Positions 8,381-17,193 of a stretch of 64,000 nucleotides of DNA are shown piece by piece (positions within the stretch are counted from its first letter, which is position 1; each line of letters opens with the position of its first letter). A program made the position numbers and the translations under genes. Under the pieces are notes generated by a model. It was not told the origin of the DNA and did no database searches. It saw only the letters and a list, made by a program, of their open reading frames with translations. Source of the stretch: Mesorhizobium sp. ES1-1 (GTDB lineage Bacteria; Pseudomonadota; Alphaproteobacteria; Rhizobiales; Rhizobiaceae); the NCBI RefSeq assembly GCF_020164785.1, contig NZ_JAIUGX010000003.1:434001-498000 (forward strand), in the 5' to 3' direction.

Positions 8381-9088
8381 ATGAAATTCGCAATTCTCGC
8401 TTTGCTGTCATTCGGCAGTGTAGCACTTGCCTCGCCGGCAACCGGGGAGGCCGGCAAGACCCTCGATCTTGATGGCGTGAGCGCCATCGTTATATCAGGT
8501 GAAGCCAGTTCCGTCAGGATCACGACTTTGGCGTCGGCACCCTATCAGGCGACGATCGGCAGCCGCCGCCATGGCTGGTTCTCGCGCTGGTATTCGAGCT
8601 GGTTCGCTAATGACTGCAGCCTTGTCAGCGACATGAAGCTGGAGGCCTCGACATTGCGTATCTATGTTTCACCGTCGTCATGGATGGACCCTTCGGACTG
8701 CAGGGTCGACATCAATGCAAACATCAAACCTGAAAGTTCGGTGTCTATCAACCAGGCGGCGCTGCAAGCCAGGATGGCTGGGAATTTTTCCACCATAGCC
8801 ATAACCAGCAAGGCAGCCGATATCTCGCTCGACGGGCATGCGTCGATCGTCGAGCTCAAAGGCGACGCGCTGAAAGCCAATCTCGCTTTTGGCAGCGTCA
8901 GACATGACGAAAACATTGCCATCACCGGCAAGGCGCTGGATGCCACGCTAGCGTTCGGACAAGGGGTTGCGATCAGCTACTCGGTGACGGCGGCGGCATC
9001 CTTCGTCGACAGCTCGCTTCCCAACACCGTCGGCGTCAAGCCCCTGGTCGCCATTAACGGCGACTTTGTTCGCGCCACCATTCGCTGA
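8381..9088 (+). CDS. Secreted protein with DUF2807-like beta-repeat character
   Basis: A 235-residue protein with a cleavable signal peptide (MKFAILALLSFGSVALASPA). The rest has short alternating hydrophobic strands (VSAIVISGEASSVRITT, VSINQAALQARMAG, FSTIAITSKAADISLDG, ANLAFGSV, DATLAFGQG). This pattern resembles the right-handed beta-type DUF2807/adhesin-like auto-transported heads, but I cannot assign a family firmly. Two cysteines (NDCS and SDCR) could form a disulfide. It is the only gene between the AraC-type membrane regulator and a strong terminator, so it is probably monocistronic and controlled by that regulator. Confidence 0.65.
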   Translation: MKFAILALLSFGSVALASPATGEAGKTLDLDGVSAIVISGEASSVRITTLASAPYQATIGSRRHGWFSRWYSSWFANDCSLVSDMKLEASTLRIYVSPSSWMDPSDCRVDINANIKPESSVSINQAALQARMAGNFSTIAITSKAADISLDGHASIVELKGDALKANLAFGSVRHDENIAITGKALDATLAFGQGVAISYSVTAAASFVDSSLPNTVGVKPLVAINGDFVRATIR

Positions 9089-9091
9089 AGC

Positions 9092-9119
9092 AAAAAACCC
9101 GCCACGAGGGCGGGTTTTT
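9092..9119. terminator. Bidirectional Rho-independent terminator
   Basis: AAAAAACCCGCC-ACGA-GGGCGGGTTTTT. It serves the secreted-protein gene on the plus strand and rpmE on the minus strand, with A and T tracts on either side. Confidence 0.9.
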
Positions 9120-9140
9120 GATCTGCAAGGCCGGTCTGGC

Positions 9141-9362
9141 TTAGAGGCCGAAACCTTCGAAACGCTTCTTGAACTTCGACAGGCGGCCGCCGCGGTCGAG
9201 CAGGGTCTGCTGGCCGCCGGTCCAGGCCGGGTGGGTGGTCGGGTCGATATCGAGGTTCATCGTATCGCCTTCCTTGCCCCAGGTCGAACGGGTCATGTAT
9301 TCGGTGCCATCGGTCATGACGACCTTGATGGTGTGGTAATCGGGATGGATGTCGGTCTTCAT
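9141..9362 (-). CDS. rpmE: 50S ribosomal protein L31 (type A, Zn-free)
   Basis: A 73-residue protein that matches bacterial L31 over its whole length ([19 protein letters not shown], then [21 protein letters not shown]). It bridges the 50S central protuberance and the 30S head. No cysteine is present, so this is the zinc-independent form that is usual in alphaproteobacteria. It is a single gene between a bidirectional terminator downstream and the divergent ABC exporter upstream. A hairpin lies in its leader. Confidence 0.97.
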   Translation of the reverse strand: MKTDIHPDYHTIKVVMTDGTEYMTRSTWGKEGDTMNLDIDPTTHPAWTGGQQTLLDRGGRLSKFKKRFEGFGL

Positions 9363-9431
9363 GGCGCGGTTCCTGGCTTGCCGGCGCCGACGGGCATGAG
9401 CCTGCGTCGATGCGCCTCTTTTTTAAACTCA

Positions 9432-9460
9432 AAGCCGCGGCTATTGAGGAGCCACGGCTT
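9432..9460 (-). promoter_or_regulatory. Hairpin in the rpmE leader
   Basis: An imperfect inverted repeat (AAGCCGCGGCT / AGCCACGGCTT, one mismatch, 7-base loop) sits 70-98 bases upstream of the rpmE ATG. Ribosomal protein leaders often fold to bind their own product. Whether this one does, or is only a terminator-like hairpin for upstream transcription, cannot be decided from one sequence. Confidence 0.35.
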
Positions 9461-9563
9461 CTAAAACGGTCGGCGAGCCTATACATCAGGCGGAATTGAA
9501 TCACAAGGCCGCGACAAGCGCATAGTGAGCGCATTATCCAGAGCGGCCAGAGGAAACACTGCC

Positions 9564-11363
9564 ATGGCGCAAACCAGCAGCGCAGACGAGCGCAGGCGCT
9601 CGCTCAAGCCGCTCAGGCGCTTGTTTCCCTATATCACACACTACCGCACGCTGGTTGTCGGCGCCGTCATCTCGCTGGTCATCGCGGCGGTGACCACGCT
9701 GGCCCTGCCGCTTGCGGTTCGCCGCATGATCGATCATGGCTTCTCGTCATCCAACTCGACGTTCATCGCCGAATATTTCGTCGCCTTGCTAGCGATGGCC
9801 GCCATGCTGGCGGCGGCATCCGCCGGCCGCTACTATTTCGTCATCACGCTCGGCGAACGCGTCGTCGCCGATATCAGGCGCGATGTGTTCGCCCATGTGA
9901 CGACGCTGTCGCCCTCCTTCTTCGACACCGCGCAGTCCGGCGAGATCGTGTCGCGGCTTGCCGCCGACACCACGCAGGTGAAGTCGGCGGTCGGCGCCAC
10001 TGCCTCAGTCGCTTTGCGCAATGTCATCCTCGGCCTGGGCGCGGTGGCAATGATGGTCGTCACCAGCCCGAAACTGTCGAGCCTGGTCATCGCCGCCATT
10101 CCGATCATCGTGCTGCCGCTGGTCGCCTTCGGTCGTTCGGTGCGGCGCAAGTCGCGGCAGGCGCAGGACACGCTCGCCGACGCGACGGCCTATGCCAGCG
10201 AGCAGATCGGCGCCGTGCGCACGCTGCAGGCGTTCACCAATGAGAAGCTGGTCACCGGTCATTTCTCGGCTGCGGTGGAGGCCGCTTTCGCGGCGGCGCG
10301 GTCCTCGATCTTCGCACGCTCCTTCCTCACTTTCTTCGCCATCTTCACGATCTTCTCGTCGGTCGTGGCCGTGCTGTGGTTCGGCTCGCGTGACGTGCTG
10401 GAAGGCACATTGTCGGCAGGCACGCTTGGCCAGTTCCTGCTTTATTCGGTGTTCGCAGCCGGCGCGCTTGGCGCGCTATCGGAGGTCTGGGGCGAACTTG
10501 CCCAGGCGGCAGGCGCGGCCGAACGGCTGACCGAGATCCTAGCGGAGAAACCGGCAATCCAGGCGCCCGCCGACCCGAAACCACTGCCTTCCGTGGCCAA
10601 GGGCGCGATCAGCTTCGAGGGCGTGTCCTTCTCCTATCCGGCAAGGCCGGACCGCGCCGCCGTGCATGGCTTGAGCTTCCAGGTCATGCCCGGCGAAACG
10701 GTGGCGATCGTCGGTCCTTCGGGAGCTGGCAAGAGCACGGTCTTTTCTCTGATCCTGCGCTTCTACGACCCGGAGACAGGCAAGATCACGATCGACGGCG
10801 TCGACGTTCGCGAAGCCGATCCCGTCGCGATCCGGCAGCGCATCGCCATCGTGCCGCAGGATGTCACCATCTTCGCGGCGACGGCCCGCGACAATATCGG
10901 CTTCGGCAGGCCGGGTGCCAGCAACGCCGAGATCGAGGCGGCCGCCAAGGACGCCCTGGCCGATGAATTCATCCTCCGGCTGGAAAAAGGCTATGACAGC
11001 CAGGTCGGCGAGCGGGGCGTGACGCTGTCCGGCGGCCAGCGCCAGCGTGTGGCCATCGCGCGCGCCATCCTGCGCGACGCGCCGATCCTTCTGCTCGACG
11101 AAGCCACCTCCGCGCTAGACGCCGAAAGCGAGACGCTGGTGCAGGTCGCGCTGGAAAGGCTGATGCAGGGCCGCACCACCATCGTCATCGCCCACCGCCT
11201 GGCGACCGTGCTCAAGGCCGACAGGATCCTGGTCATGGATGGCGGCCGCATCGTCGAGGAAGGCACGCATCACAGCCTCGTCGCCAAGGGCGGCATCTAT
11301 GCCCGGCTGGCCAAGCTGCAGTTCGAGAGCGGGGCGACCGCCTTCAGGGGTGCTGCGGAATAG
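9564..11363 (+). CDS. ABC exporter, fused transmembrane and ATPase domains
   Basis: A 599-residue half-transporter of the MsbA/LmrA type. Six membrane helices fill residues ~25-320 (first: HYRTLVVGAVISLVIAAVTTLAL). The nucleotide-binding domain has Walker A GPSGAGKS near residue 387, signature LSGGQRQRVAIAR near 487, Walker B ILLLDEATSALD near 508 and the switch IVIAHR. It should act as a homodimer exporting a lipid or amphipathic compound; the substrate is unknown. ATG 9564 follows AGAGGAAAC, so the 13-residue upstream extension is not used. It converges with the M32 peptidase gene with only one base between the stops. Confidence 0.93.
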   Translation: MAQTSSADERRRSLKPLRRLFPYITHYRTLVVGAVISLVIAAVTTLALPLAVRRMIDHGFSSSNSTFIAEYFVALLAMAAMLAAASAGRYYFVITLGERVVADIRRDVFAHVTTLSPSFFDTAQSGEIVSRLAADTTQVKSAVGATASVALRNVILGLGAVAMMVVTSPKLSSLVIAAIPIIVLPLVAFGRSVRRKSRQAQDTLADATAYASEQIGAVRTLQAFTNEKLVTGHFSAAVEAAFAAARSSIFARSFLTFFAIFTIFSSVVAVLWFGSRDVLEGTLSAGTLGQFLLYSVFAAGALGALSEVWGELAQAAGAAERLTEILAEKPAIQAPADPKPLPSVAKGAISFEGVSFSYPARPDRAAVHGLSFQVMPGETVAIVGPSGAGKSTVFSLILRFYDPETGKITIDGVDVREADPVAIRQRIAIVPQDVTIFAATARDNIGFGRPGASNAEIEAAAKDALADEFILRLEKGYDSQVGERGVTLSGGQRQRVAIARAILRDAPILLLDEATSALDAESETLVQVALERLMQGRTTIVIAHRLATVLKADRILVMDGGRIVEEGTHHSLVAKGGIYARLAKLQFESGATAFRGAAE

Positions 11364-11364
11364 G

Positions 11365-12849
11365 TTAGCTTCCGTAACGCTGCCTGAGATGGTTGACGAA
11401 ATAACTGGCGTCAAGCTTTTCGCCGGTTGCGCGTTCGAGCAAATCCGGCGTCGACCAGCGTGAACCCTGCGACCAGATTTTTTCGCGGCGCCACGCGTTG
11501 ATCGCCTCGAAATTTCCTTTTGCGAGGTCATCGTCGGCGGAGGGATGCTCCCTGGTCAGCGCCGCCCATTGCTGCGCAGCCATCATCGCGCCAAGCGTAT
11601 AGGACGGGAAATAGCCGAAGGCGGCACCGGGCCAATGCACGTCCTGCATCGGGCCGTCGGCCGGATTGTCGATGGTCGAGAGGCCGAGATAGTCGCGCAT
11701 CCTGGCGTCCCAGGCTTCGGGGAGATCGGCCACCTCGAGCGTGCCTCCGACGAGTTCCTGCTCCAATTCATAGCGCAGGATGACATGCAGGGGGTAGGTC
11801 ACCTCGTCGGCATCGACACGGATCAGTCCGCGTTCGACTCGGTGCACATGCGGCAGTATATCCTCGAGCGACCATGCTTCGCCGAGATGCCTTTCGACCA
11901 CCGGCAGGGCCCAGCGCCAGAAGGCCGGGTTGCGGCCGAGCTGCTTTTCGACGAACAGGCTCTGGCTTTCATGCACAGCCATGCCGCGCGCCTTGCCCAA
12001 CGGCCAGTGGGCCCATGACTTGGGCAGGTTCTGCTCATAGAGCGCATGGCCGGTCTCGTGCAGCACGCCCATCAGCGCCGACAGGAAATCGGTGGTCTTG
12101 TAGCGGGTGGTTATGCGAACGTCGCTGGGAACGCCGCCGCAGAACGGGTGATGCGACACGGACAGCGAGCCATGCGTCGGGTCGAAGCCGACCGCGGTCA
12201 TCATGGCAAGGCCGAGCTCGCGCTGCTTGTCGATCGCATAGGTGCCCGAAAGCGGCTTCAGCGGTCGCTGGCGCAGCCGCGCTTCCTGCACCGCGAGCGC
12301 TTCGGGTACGAACCCTTTCAGGAAAGCCTTCAGGTCAGCGAAGACGGGGGTGATATCGGCGGTGCGGTTGCCGGGGTCGTATTGCTCCATCAGCGCGTCA
12401 TAGGGCGCGAGGCCGAGTACGTCGGCGCGTAGGGCGGCCTCTTCGCGCACCAGCGCTACCACGCCTTCTAGAGCCGGCTGGAAGCCGGTCCAGTCGTTCT
12501 TGGCGCGCAATTCGCGCCACAATTGCTCGCAGCGCATGCGCGCAGTCGTCTGGCGCTCGACGAATTCGACAGGCAGACAGGTCAGATTGGTGTACTGCCG
12601 CCGCAGTTCGGCAATAGCGGCCTTCTGCTCGTCGTTCAGCGCCTCGGCCTCGGCGGCGGCGATCCAGTCACCTATTTCCGGCGCGGTTGCCCTTGTGTGA
12701 TACATGCCCGCCAGCGCCGACATCGCCTCGGCACGCTTCTCGCCGCCGCCTACCGCCATGTGGGTGGCCTCATCGGCACCGAGGATGGCCAGCGCATGCT
12801 CGAGCGCTTCGAGCTTGTGGCCGAGGTCATCGAGTTTCTGAAAGGACAT
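11365..12849 (-). CDS. M32-family carboxypeptidase (carboxypeptidase Taq type)
   Basis: A 494-residue zinc metallocarboxypeptidase. The HETGH zinc motif is at residues 264-268 (GVLHETGHALYEQ), with the downstream acidic ligand region GMAVHESQSLFVEKQLGR. Other family stretches are DPTHGSLSVSHHPF, DVRITTRYKTTDF and the C-terminal ALFGYFPSYTLG-like segment (GAAFGYFPSYTLGAMMAAQQ). It trims C-terminal residues from peptides in the cytoplasm. The ATG at 12849 is preceded by GAAA-rich sequence and gives MSFQKLDDLGHKLEALEHA; the longer frame to 13080 is rejected. Confidence 0.94.
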   Translation of the reverse strand: MSFQKLDDLGHKLEALEHALAILGADEATHMAVGGGEKRAEAMSALAGMYHTRATAPEIGDWIAAAEAEALNDEQKAAIAELRRQYTNLTCLPVEFVERQTTARMRCEQLWRELRAKNDWTGFQPALEGVVALVREEAALRADVLGLAPYDALMEQYDPGNRTADITPVFADLKAFLKGFVPEALAVQEARLRQRPLKPLSGTYAIDKQRELGLAMMTAVGFDPTHGSLSVSHHPFCGGVPSDVRITTRYKTTDFLSALMGVLHETGHALYEQNLPKSWAHWPLGKARGMAVHESQSLFVEKQLGRNPAFWRWALPVVERHLGEAWSLEDILPHVHRVERGLIRVDADEVTYPLHVILRYELEQELVGGTLEVADLPEAWDARMRDYLGLSTIDNPADGPMQDVHWPGAAFGYFPSYTLGAMMAAQQWAALTREHPSADDDLAKGNFEAINAWRREKIWSQGSRWSTPDLLERATGEKLDASYFVNHLRQRYGS

Positions 12850-12987
12850 GGCGTTTTCCGTGATTGAGGACGGCGCGAAAAGATACCAACGCCAGGATGT
12901 TTGCAACCCTGGGCCCTGATCCCGCCAGGCATCTTGCGCAAACAAGGTCACGCGTGAAATGCTGCCGCGAGAAATCGAGGGAACGCA

Positions 12988-13341
12988 ATGATCGGCAACA
13001 TCCTGGTCGGCCTGGTGGCCTTGATCCATGTCTACATCGTCTATCTCGAGATGGTGCTGTGGGACACGCCGCGCGGCCATAAGGCCTTCGGCCTGACGCC
13101 GGAATTCGCCAGCGCATCGAAGGTGCTGGCCGCCAACCAGGGGCTCTATAACGGGTTCCTTGCCGCTGGCCTGATCTGGGGACTGACCCTCGGCGCCGCC
13201 GGGTTTCAGGTCAAAATGTTCTTCCTGCTGTGCGTGGCCATCGCCGGCCTTTACGGGGCGGCGACGGCCGGCCGCAAGATCCTGTTCGTCCAGGCCGCGC
13301 CGGCGGTGCTTGCGCTGGTCGCCGTCTGGCTAGCCGTGTGA
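12988..13341 (+). CDS. DUF1304 membrane protein
   Basis: A 117-residue membrane protein with four helices. The family motifs are HVYIVYLEMVLWDTPRG near the N-terminus, ANQGLYNGFLAAGL in the centre, and a C-terminal pair of hydrophobic helices ending in the cytoplasm. DUF1304 has no established function. The ATG at 12988 follows GAGGGAACGCA. It is divergent from the M32 carboxypeptidase (138 bases between the starts) and is followed by a short GC hairpin (TGTGGG/CCCACA at 13354-13372). Confidence 0.85.
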   Translation: MIGNILVGLVALIHVYIVYLEMVLWDTPRGHKAFGLTPEFASASKVLAANQGLYNGFLAAGLIWGLTLGAAGFQVKMFFLLCVAIAGLYGAATAGRKILFVQAAPAVLALVAVWLAV

Positions 13342-13416
13342 GGAAAAAGCGCCTGTGGGACGGCTCCCCACACGTCGCGGTCTGCTCGCCATTGCTTAGT
13401 CGGCGAACAGTTGTGA

Positions 13417-14448
13417 TCACCGTTCGGTGAGTTTCAGTTCGATGCGACGGTTCTTGTTGCGTGCCTCGTCGGTATCGGCCGGGTCGAGCGGCTGGAACTC
13501 GCCGAAGCCGGCGGCGACCAGGCGGTTGGCCGGCACGCCATTCTCGATGAGGAATTTCACCACCGAGGTCGAACGGGCCGTCGACAGCTCCCAATTGTCG
13601 CGGTAGCGGCCGGTGCCGGAGAGCGGCTTGTTGTCGGTGTGGCCGTCGACGCGCAGCACCCAGTTGATCTCCGGAGGAATTTCCTTCTGCAGCTCGATAA
13701 TGGCGTCGGCGAGCTTCTTCATCTCGCCCTTGCCGGCATCGTTGATCACGTCCGATCCGGTCGGGAATAGCACTTCCGACTGGAAGACGAACCGGTCGCC
13801 GACGATGCGGATGTTCTCGCGATCGGCGAGGATTTCGCGCAGGCGGCCGAAGAAGTCGGAGCGGTAGCGGTTGAGTTCCTGTACGCGCTGCGCCAGCGCG
13901 ACGTTGAGGCGACGGCCGAGATCGGCGATCTTGGTGTTGGAGTCGCGGTCGCGCGTCTCGGAGACGTCGAGCGCGTCCTCGAGAGCGCCGATCTGCTTGC
14001 GCAGTGCCGCGATCTGCTGGTTGAGGATCTCGACCTGGCTCAAGGCCTGCTGGCTGATCTGCCGCTGGCTATCGAGTTCGCCGCTGAGCTCAATGGCGCG
14101 CTGGTTGGCGGCGTTGCCGGCGCCGGCGCCTTGCGCCAGCAATTGTTGGAGCCGGCTCTTTTCCGCTTCCGCCGCCGACAGCGACGCCTGCAGATTGGCC
14201 AGCGAATCATCCTTGTCCTGCGCCGTCGAGCGTTCCAGCGCCAGAAGCTGGGTCAGTTCGTTGATCTGCGAGTTGAGGCGCGACAGGGCTGTATCCTTGC
14301 CCGAGAGTTCGCGACCGAGCAGGAATTGCGCCAGCACGAACACGGTGAGCAGGAACATGATTGCCAGCAGCAGCGTCGACAGCGCGTCGACGAAGCCGGG
14401 CCAATAATCGATACGGCGATCGCTGCGTCGCCCACGCGCCAGTGCCAT
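13417..14448 (-). CDS. MotB-like membrane protein with OmpA/peptidoglycan-binding domain
   Basis: A 343-residue protein: one N-terminal membrane helix (residues ~19-42, entered through DYWPGFVDALSTLLLAIMF with Asp21 as a plausible proton-carrying residue), a long coiled coil (about 50-190, rich in Gln/Ala/Leu heptads), and a C-terminal OmpA-type domain with VDGHTDNKPLSGTGRYRDNWELS and RRIELKLTER. It begins one base after its MotA-like partner ends, so both form one operon. By analogy with MotAB, TolQR and ExbBD they should make a proton-driven complex anchored to peptidoglycan. The task is unknown; no flagellar genes are nearby. Confidence 0.88.
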   Translation of the reverse strand: MALARGRRSDRRIDYWPGFVDALSTLLLAIMFLLTVFVLAQFLLGRELSGKDTALSRLNSQINELTQLLALERSTAQDKDDSLANLQASLSAAEAEKSRLQQLLAQGAGAGNAANQRAIELSGELDSQRQISQQALSQVEILNQQIAALRKQIGALEDALDVSETRDRDSNTKIADLGRRLNVALAQRVQELNRYRSDFFGRLREILADRENIRIVGDRFVFQSEVLFPTGSDVINDAGKGEMKKLADAIIELQKEIPPEINWVLRVDGHTDNKPLSGTGRYRDNWELSTARSTSVVKFLIENGVPANRLVAAGFGEFQPLDPADTDEARNKNRRIELKLTER

Positions 14449-14449
14449 G

Positions 14450-15475
14450 TCAGTGGACCCCGGGCTTTTTTAGGGCCTCGGCGATCTTTTCCAGCGTGTT
14501 GCGCATCGCCTTCTGCTCGTCCGACTGGGCCTCGACCCAATCGCGCATGATCTGCTGCTCTGAGCGCATGTTCTTGACCAGACCGGAAATGCCGTCGGCA
14601 AGATTGGCCATGGCGGTAGCGACGCGGGGATTGGCGCCGCCGCCATTCTCCTGCATGCTGCGCAGCCGTTCCGACAGCACACGGATCTCGTCGGAGGATT
14701 CGGACTTGGCCGGATCGGAGACGACGATGTCCGACGACAGGTCGGTGACCGAGGACAGCCAGTTCTCGAGTTCGGTGTAAAACCGCGTCTGGGCGCGGCC
14801 GGCCTGCAGGTCGAGGAAGCCGAGCACCAGCGAGCCGGAAAGGCCGAACAGCGACGACGAGAAGGCCGTGCCCATGCCGGCCAGCGGCGCCGAAAGTCCC
14901 TGCTTCAACGAGTCGAGCACGGCGGCGGCATCGCCGGTGCCGGGATCGAGCGCTTCGATGGTTTCGCGGATGGAGCCGATGGTGTTCAGCAACCCCCAGA
15001 AGGTGCCGAGCAGGCCGAGGAAGACAAGCAGCCCGACGAGGTAACGCGAGGTGTCGCGGCTTTCGTCAAGGCGCGTGGCGATGGAATCGAGCATGGTGCG
15101 CATCGAGCTTGTCGAGAAGGCGGTCGCGGAGGACCGGCCGATCATCGCCTTCATCGGCGCCAGCAGCACCGGTTCGGTGGTCTCGGAGCCGGCGCGGAAC
15201 GAATTGACCCAGCGCACTTCGCGAAACAGCCTACCGACCTGACCGAAGGCCAGGAGGATGCCCACCGCCAGCACGCCGACGATCAAGCCGTTCAGGCCCG
15301 GATTACTGCCAAAGGCGGTCGAGATCTGGCGGGTCAGGATGGCAGCGATAAAGGCGACAATGGCGAGGAAGATCACCATGGTCAGCAAGAAGACCTGCGG
15401 ACTCGACAGTTTATGCGGGTCGTAGATCAAGACGTCGGAACGCCTGCCCACGCCGAAGGATCTGAGAAAAGCCAT
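14450..15475 (-). CDS. MotA/TolQ/ExbB-like proton-channel protein
   Basis: A 341-residue protein with four membrane helices: about residues 22-45, 58-80, 145-170 (YLVGLLVFLGLLGTFWGLL) and 199-222 (GMGTAFSSSLFGLSGSLVLGF). The last two carry the conserved MotA/TolQ/ExbB proton-channel pattern. A helical cytoplasmic tail follows, ending in QKAMRNTLEKIAEALKK. It is the first gene of a two-gene operon with the MotB-like protein. The architecture resembles ZorA/ZorB, but the rest of a Zorya system is absent. Confidence 0.88.
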   Translation of the reverse strand: MAFLRSFGVGRRSDVLIYDPHKLSSPQVFLLTMVIFLAIVAFIAAILTRQISTAFGSNPGLNGLIVGVLAVGILLAFGQVGRLFREVRWVNSFRAGSETTEPVLLAPMKAMIGRSSATAFSTSSMRTMLDSIATRLDESRDTSRYLVGLLVFLGLLGTFWGLLNTIGSIRETIEALDPGTGDAAAVLDSLKQGLSAPLAGMGTAFSSSLFGLSGSLVLGFLDLQAGRAQTRFYTELENWLSSVTDLSSDIVVSDPAKSESSDEIRVLSERLRSMQENGGGANPRVATAMANLADGISGLVKNMRSEQQIMRDWVEAQSDEQKAMRNTLEKIAEALKKPGVH

Positions 15476-15581
15476 CCGTGCCCCGTTTCCACTGCCCGCC
15501 GATCGCGCCGCTCACGACTCTAAACGGAATTGTGACCAAATTGAATGGCGATTGGCAATATTGCCGTGCCCGCGGGCTTGT

Positions 15582-16268
15582 TCAGAGGCGGCTTACGACC
15601 AGGCAATCGACCATGGCGGCCAAATGCAGGCCGGCGCCGGTCACGACGAAGCCATGCCATAGCGCGTTGTGGAAGCGCAGTCGCTTCCAGGCGAAAAAGA
15701 TGACGCCGCAGGAATAGACGATGCCGCCGGCAATGATGAGCATCAGAGATGTGGTCGGCAGCGTCTGGACTAGCGGCCTGGCCAGGGCGATGCCGCTCCA
15801 GCCGATGGCGAGATAGAAGACGATGGCCAGCCGGTCGAAACGGCCGGGAAGGAACACCTTGATCGCGATCCCCAGGGCCGCGGCGATCCAGACCAGCACG
15901 ATCATCCAGTTCGCCAGCGGCGAGCCGTCGAGTTGCGCCAGGAAGGGTGTGTAGGTGCCGGCGATCAAGAGATAGATCGCGGCGTGGTCGAAACGCCGCA
16001 AGACCCATTTCGCCGGCGAGGACACTGGCCACAGATTGTAGGTCATCGACACGGACAGGACGGTGAGCAGCGAGACCACGTAGAAGGCCGCGGCGACGTA
16101 TTCGCCGGGGCCGACCCGATAGGCGGCCAGTGCCAGCAATGCCGAGCCGGCCGCTATCGCCAGAACGATCCCGACGGCGTGGACGATGCCGTCGGCAATC
16201 ATCTCCGCACGGGAATAGTGCCAGCGGCCCATGAAGGGGATGTCGGGTTGCGGCTTGGTGTCGGTCAT
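15582..16268 (-). CDS. Hemolysin III / PAQR-family membrane protein
   Basis: A 228-residue seven-helix membrane protein of the YqfA/hemolysin III (PAQR) family. The signature residues are visible: EMIADGIVHAVGIVLAI in helix 1, SMTYNLWP and RRFDHAAIYLLIAGTYTPF in the middle, and FHNALWHGFVVTGAGLHLAAM at the end. The conserved His and Asp residues form the putative metal site of the superfamily. Despite its historical name, a haemolytic role is not established. It sits between the MotAB-like operon and suhB on the minus strand, with gaps of about 100 bases. Confidence 0.92.
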   Translation of the reverse strand: MTDTKPQPDIPFMGRWHYSRAEMIADGIVHAVGIVLAIAAGSALLALAAYRVGPGEYVAAAFYVVSLLTVLSVSMTYNLWPVSSPAKWVLRRFDHAAIYLLIAGTYTPFLAQLDGSPLANWMIVLVWIAAALGIAIKVFLPGRFDRLAIVFYLAIGWSGIALARPLVQTLPTTSLMLIIAGGIVYSCGVIFFAWKRLRFHNALWHGFVVTGAGLHLAAMVDCLVVSRL

Positions 16269-16367
16269 CCATGGTCCTGCGTCACCCTATATCTGGGTAA
16301 CCGCCGGACAGTATTTCAAGCTTCCGTTGCGGTTTTGCGACCGCGGCGCATCAGCGTGTCGCGCCGA

Positions 16368-17168
16368 TCAGCGCGCCGTGAGCGGCTTTTTCACGGCCTT
16401 CAGCAGGGCGCGCTGGATGATCTCGTTGCCGGCCACGGCCGAGCCCTTGTCAAGCATGTCCTGGCCGCCATCCATGTCGGAAACGAAGCCGCCCGCCTCG
16501 CGGATCATCAGGAGCCCGGCGGCGAGATCCCAGGCCGACAGCCCGGTCTCCCAGAAACCGTCCATGCGGCCCGCGGCAACATAGGCAAGGTCGAGCGATG
16601 CGGAGCCGAGGCGACGCACGCCCGACACTTCCGCCATGACATTGCGCAGTTCGACGAGGAAATTGCCGTGATGGCCGCGGCCCAGATGAGGCATGCCGCA
16701 GCCGATCACCGTGTCGACCAGCTTGGTGCGGCCGGCGACGCGGAGGCGGCGATCGTTCATGAAGGCGCCGCCGCCACGCTCGGCGGTGTAGAGTTCATCC
16801 ATGGCCGGGTTGTAAATGACGCCGGCGACGAGCTGGCCCTGGCGCTCCAGTGCGATGGAAACGGCAAAGAGCGGGATGCCGTGCAGGAAGTTGGTGGTGC
16901 CATCGAGCGGGTCGACGATCCAGCGGTGCTGGCTGTCCTCGCCCTCGACCACGCCGCGCTCTTCCATCAGAAATCCGTAGCCGGGGCGGGCCTTCGACAG
17001 CTCGGCGAAAACGATGTCCTCCGCCTTGCGGTCGGCCTGGCTGACATAGTCGCCCGGACCCTTCAAGGACACTTGCAGGTTCTGGACCTCGCCGAAGTCG
17101 CGCGACAGCGAACGGCCGGCCTTCATTGCGGCCTGGACCATGACGTTGAGGAGGGCTGATCGTGCCAT
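16368..17168 (-). CDS. suhB: Inositol monophosphatase family protein
   Basis: A 266-residue magnesium-dependent phosphatase. Metal ligands are visible: Glu69-Glu70 (MEERG), Asp86 and Asp89 in WIVDPLDGTTNFLHG, and the late WDLAAGLLMIREAGG. It hydrolyses inositol phosphates and related sugar phosphates; in E. coli SuhB also takes part in rRNA antitermination. The start at ATG 17168 gives MARSALLNVMVQAAMKAGR, the usual N-terminus. The gene follows efp by 25 bases on the same strand, so the two are probably co-transcribed. Confidence 0.93.
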   Translation of the reverse strand: MARSALLNVMVQAAMKAGRSLSRDFGEVQNLQVSLKGPGDYVSQADRKAEDIVFAELSKARPGYGFLMEERGVVEGEDSQHRWIVDPLDGTTNFLHGIPLFAVSIALERQGQLVAGVIYNPAMDELYTAERGGGAFMNDRRLRVAGRTKLVDTVIGCGMPHLGRGHHGNFLVELRNVMAEVSGVRRLGSASLDLAYVAAGRMDGFWETGLSAWDLAAGLLMIREAGGFVSDMDGGQDMLDKGSAVAGNEIIQRALLKAVKKPLTAR

Positions 17169-17193
17169 CTTTAAATCTTCCTGCCGTCGCGCG

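Noticed and set aside
13417..15475. ZorA/ZorB of a Zorya phage-defence system
   Set aside because: The MotA-like and MotB-like pair has the same general layout, but neither a ZorC/ZorD helicase nor a ZorE nuclease is nearby, and the neighbours are ordinary core genes.
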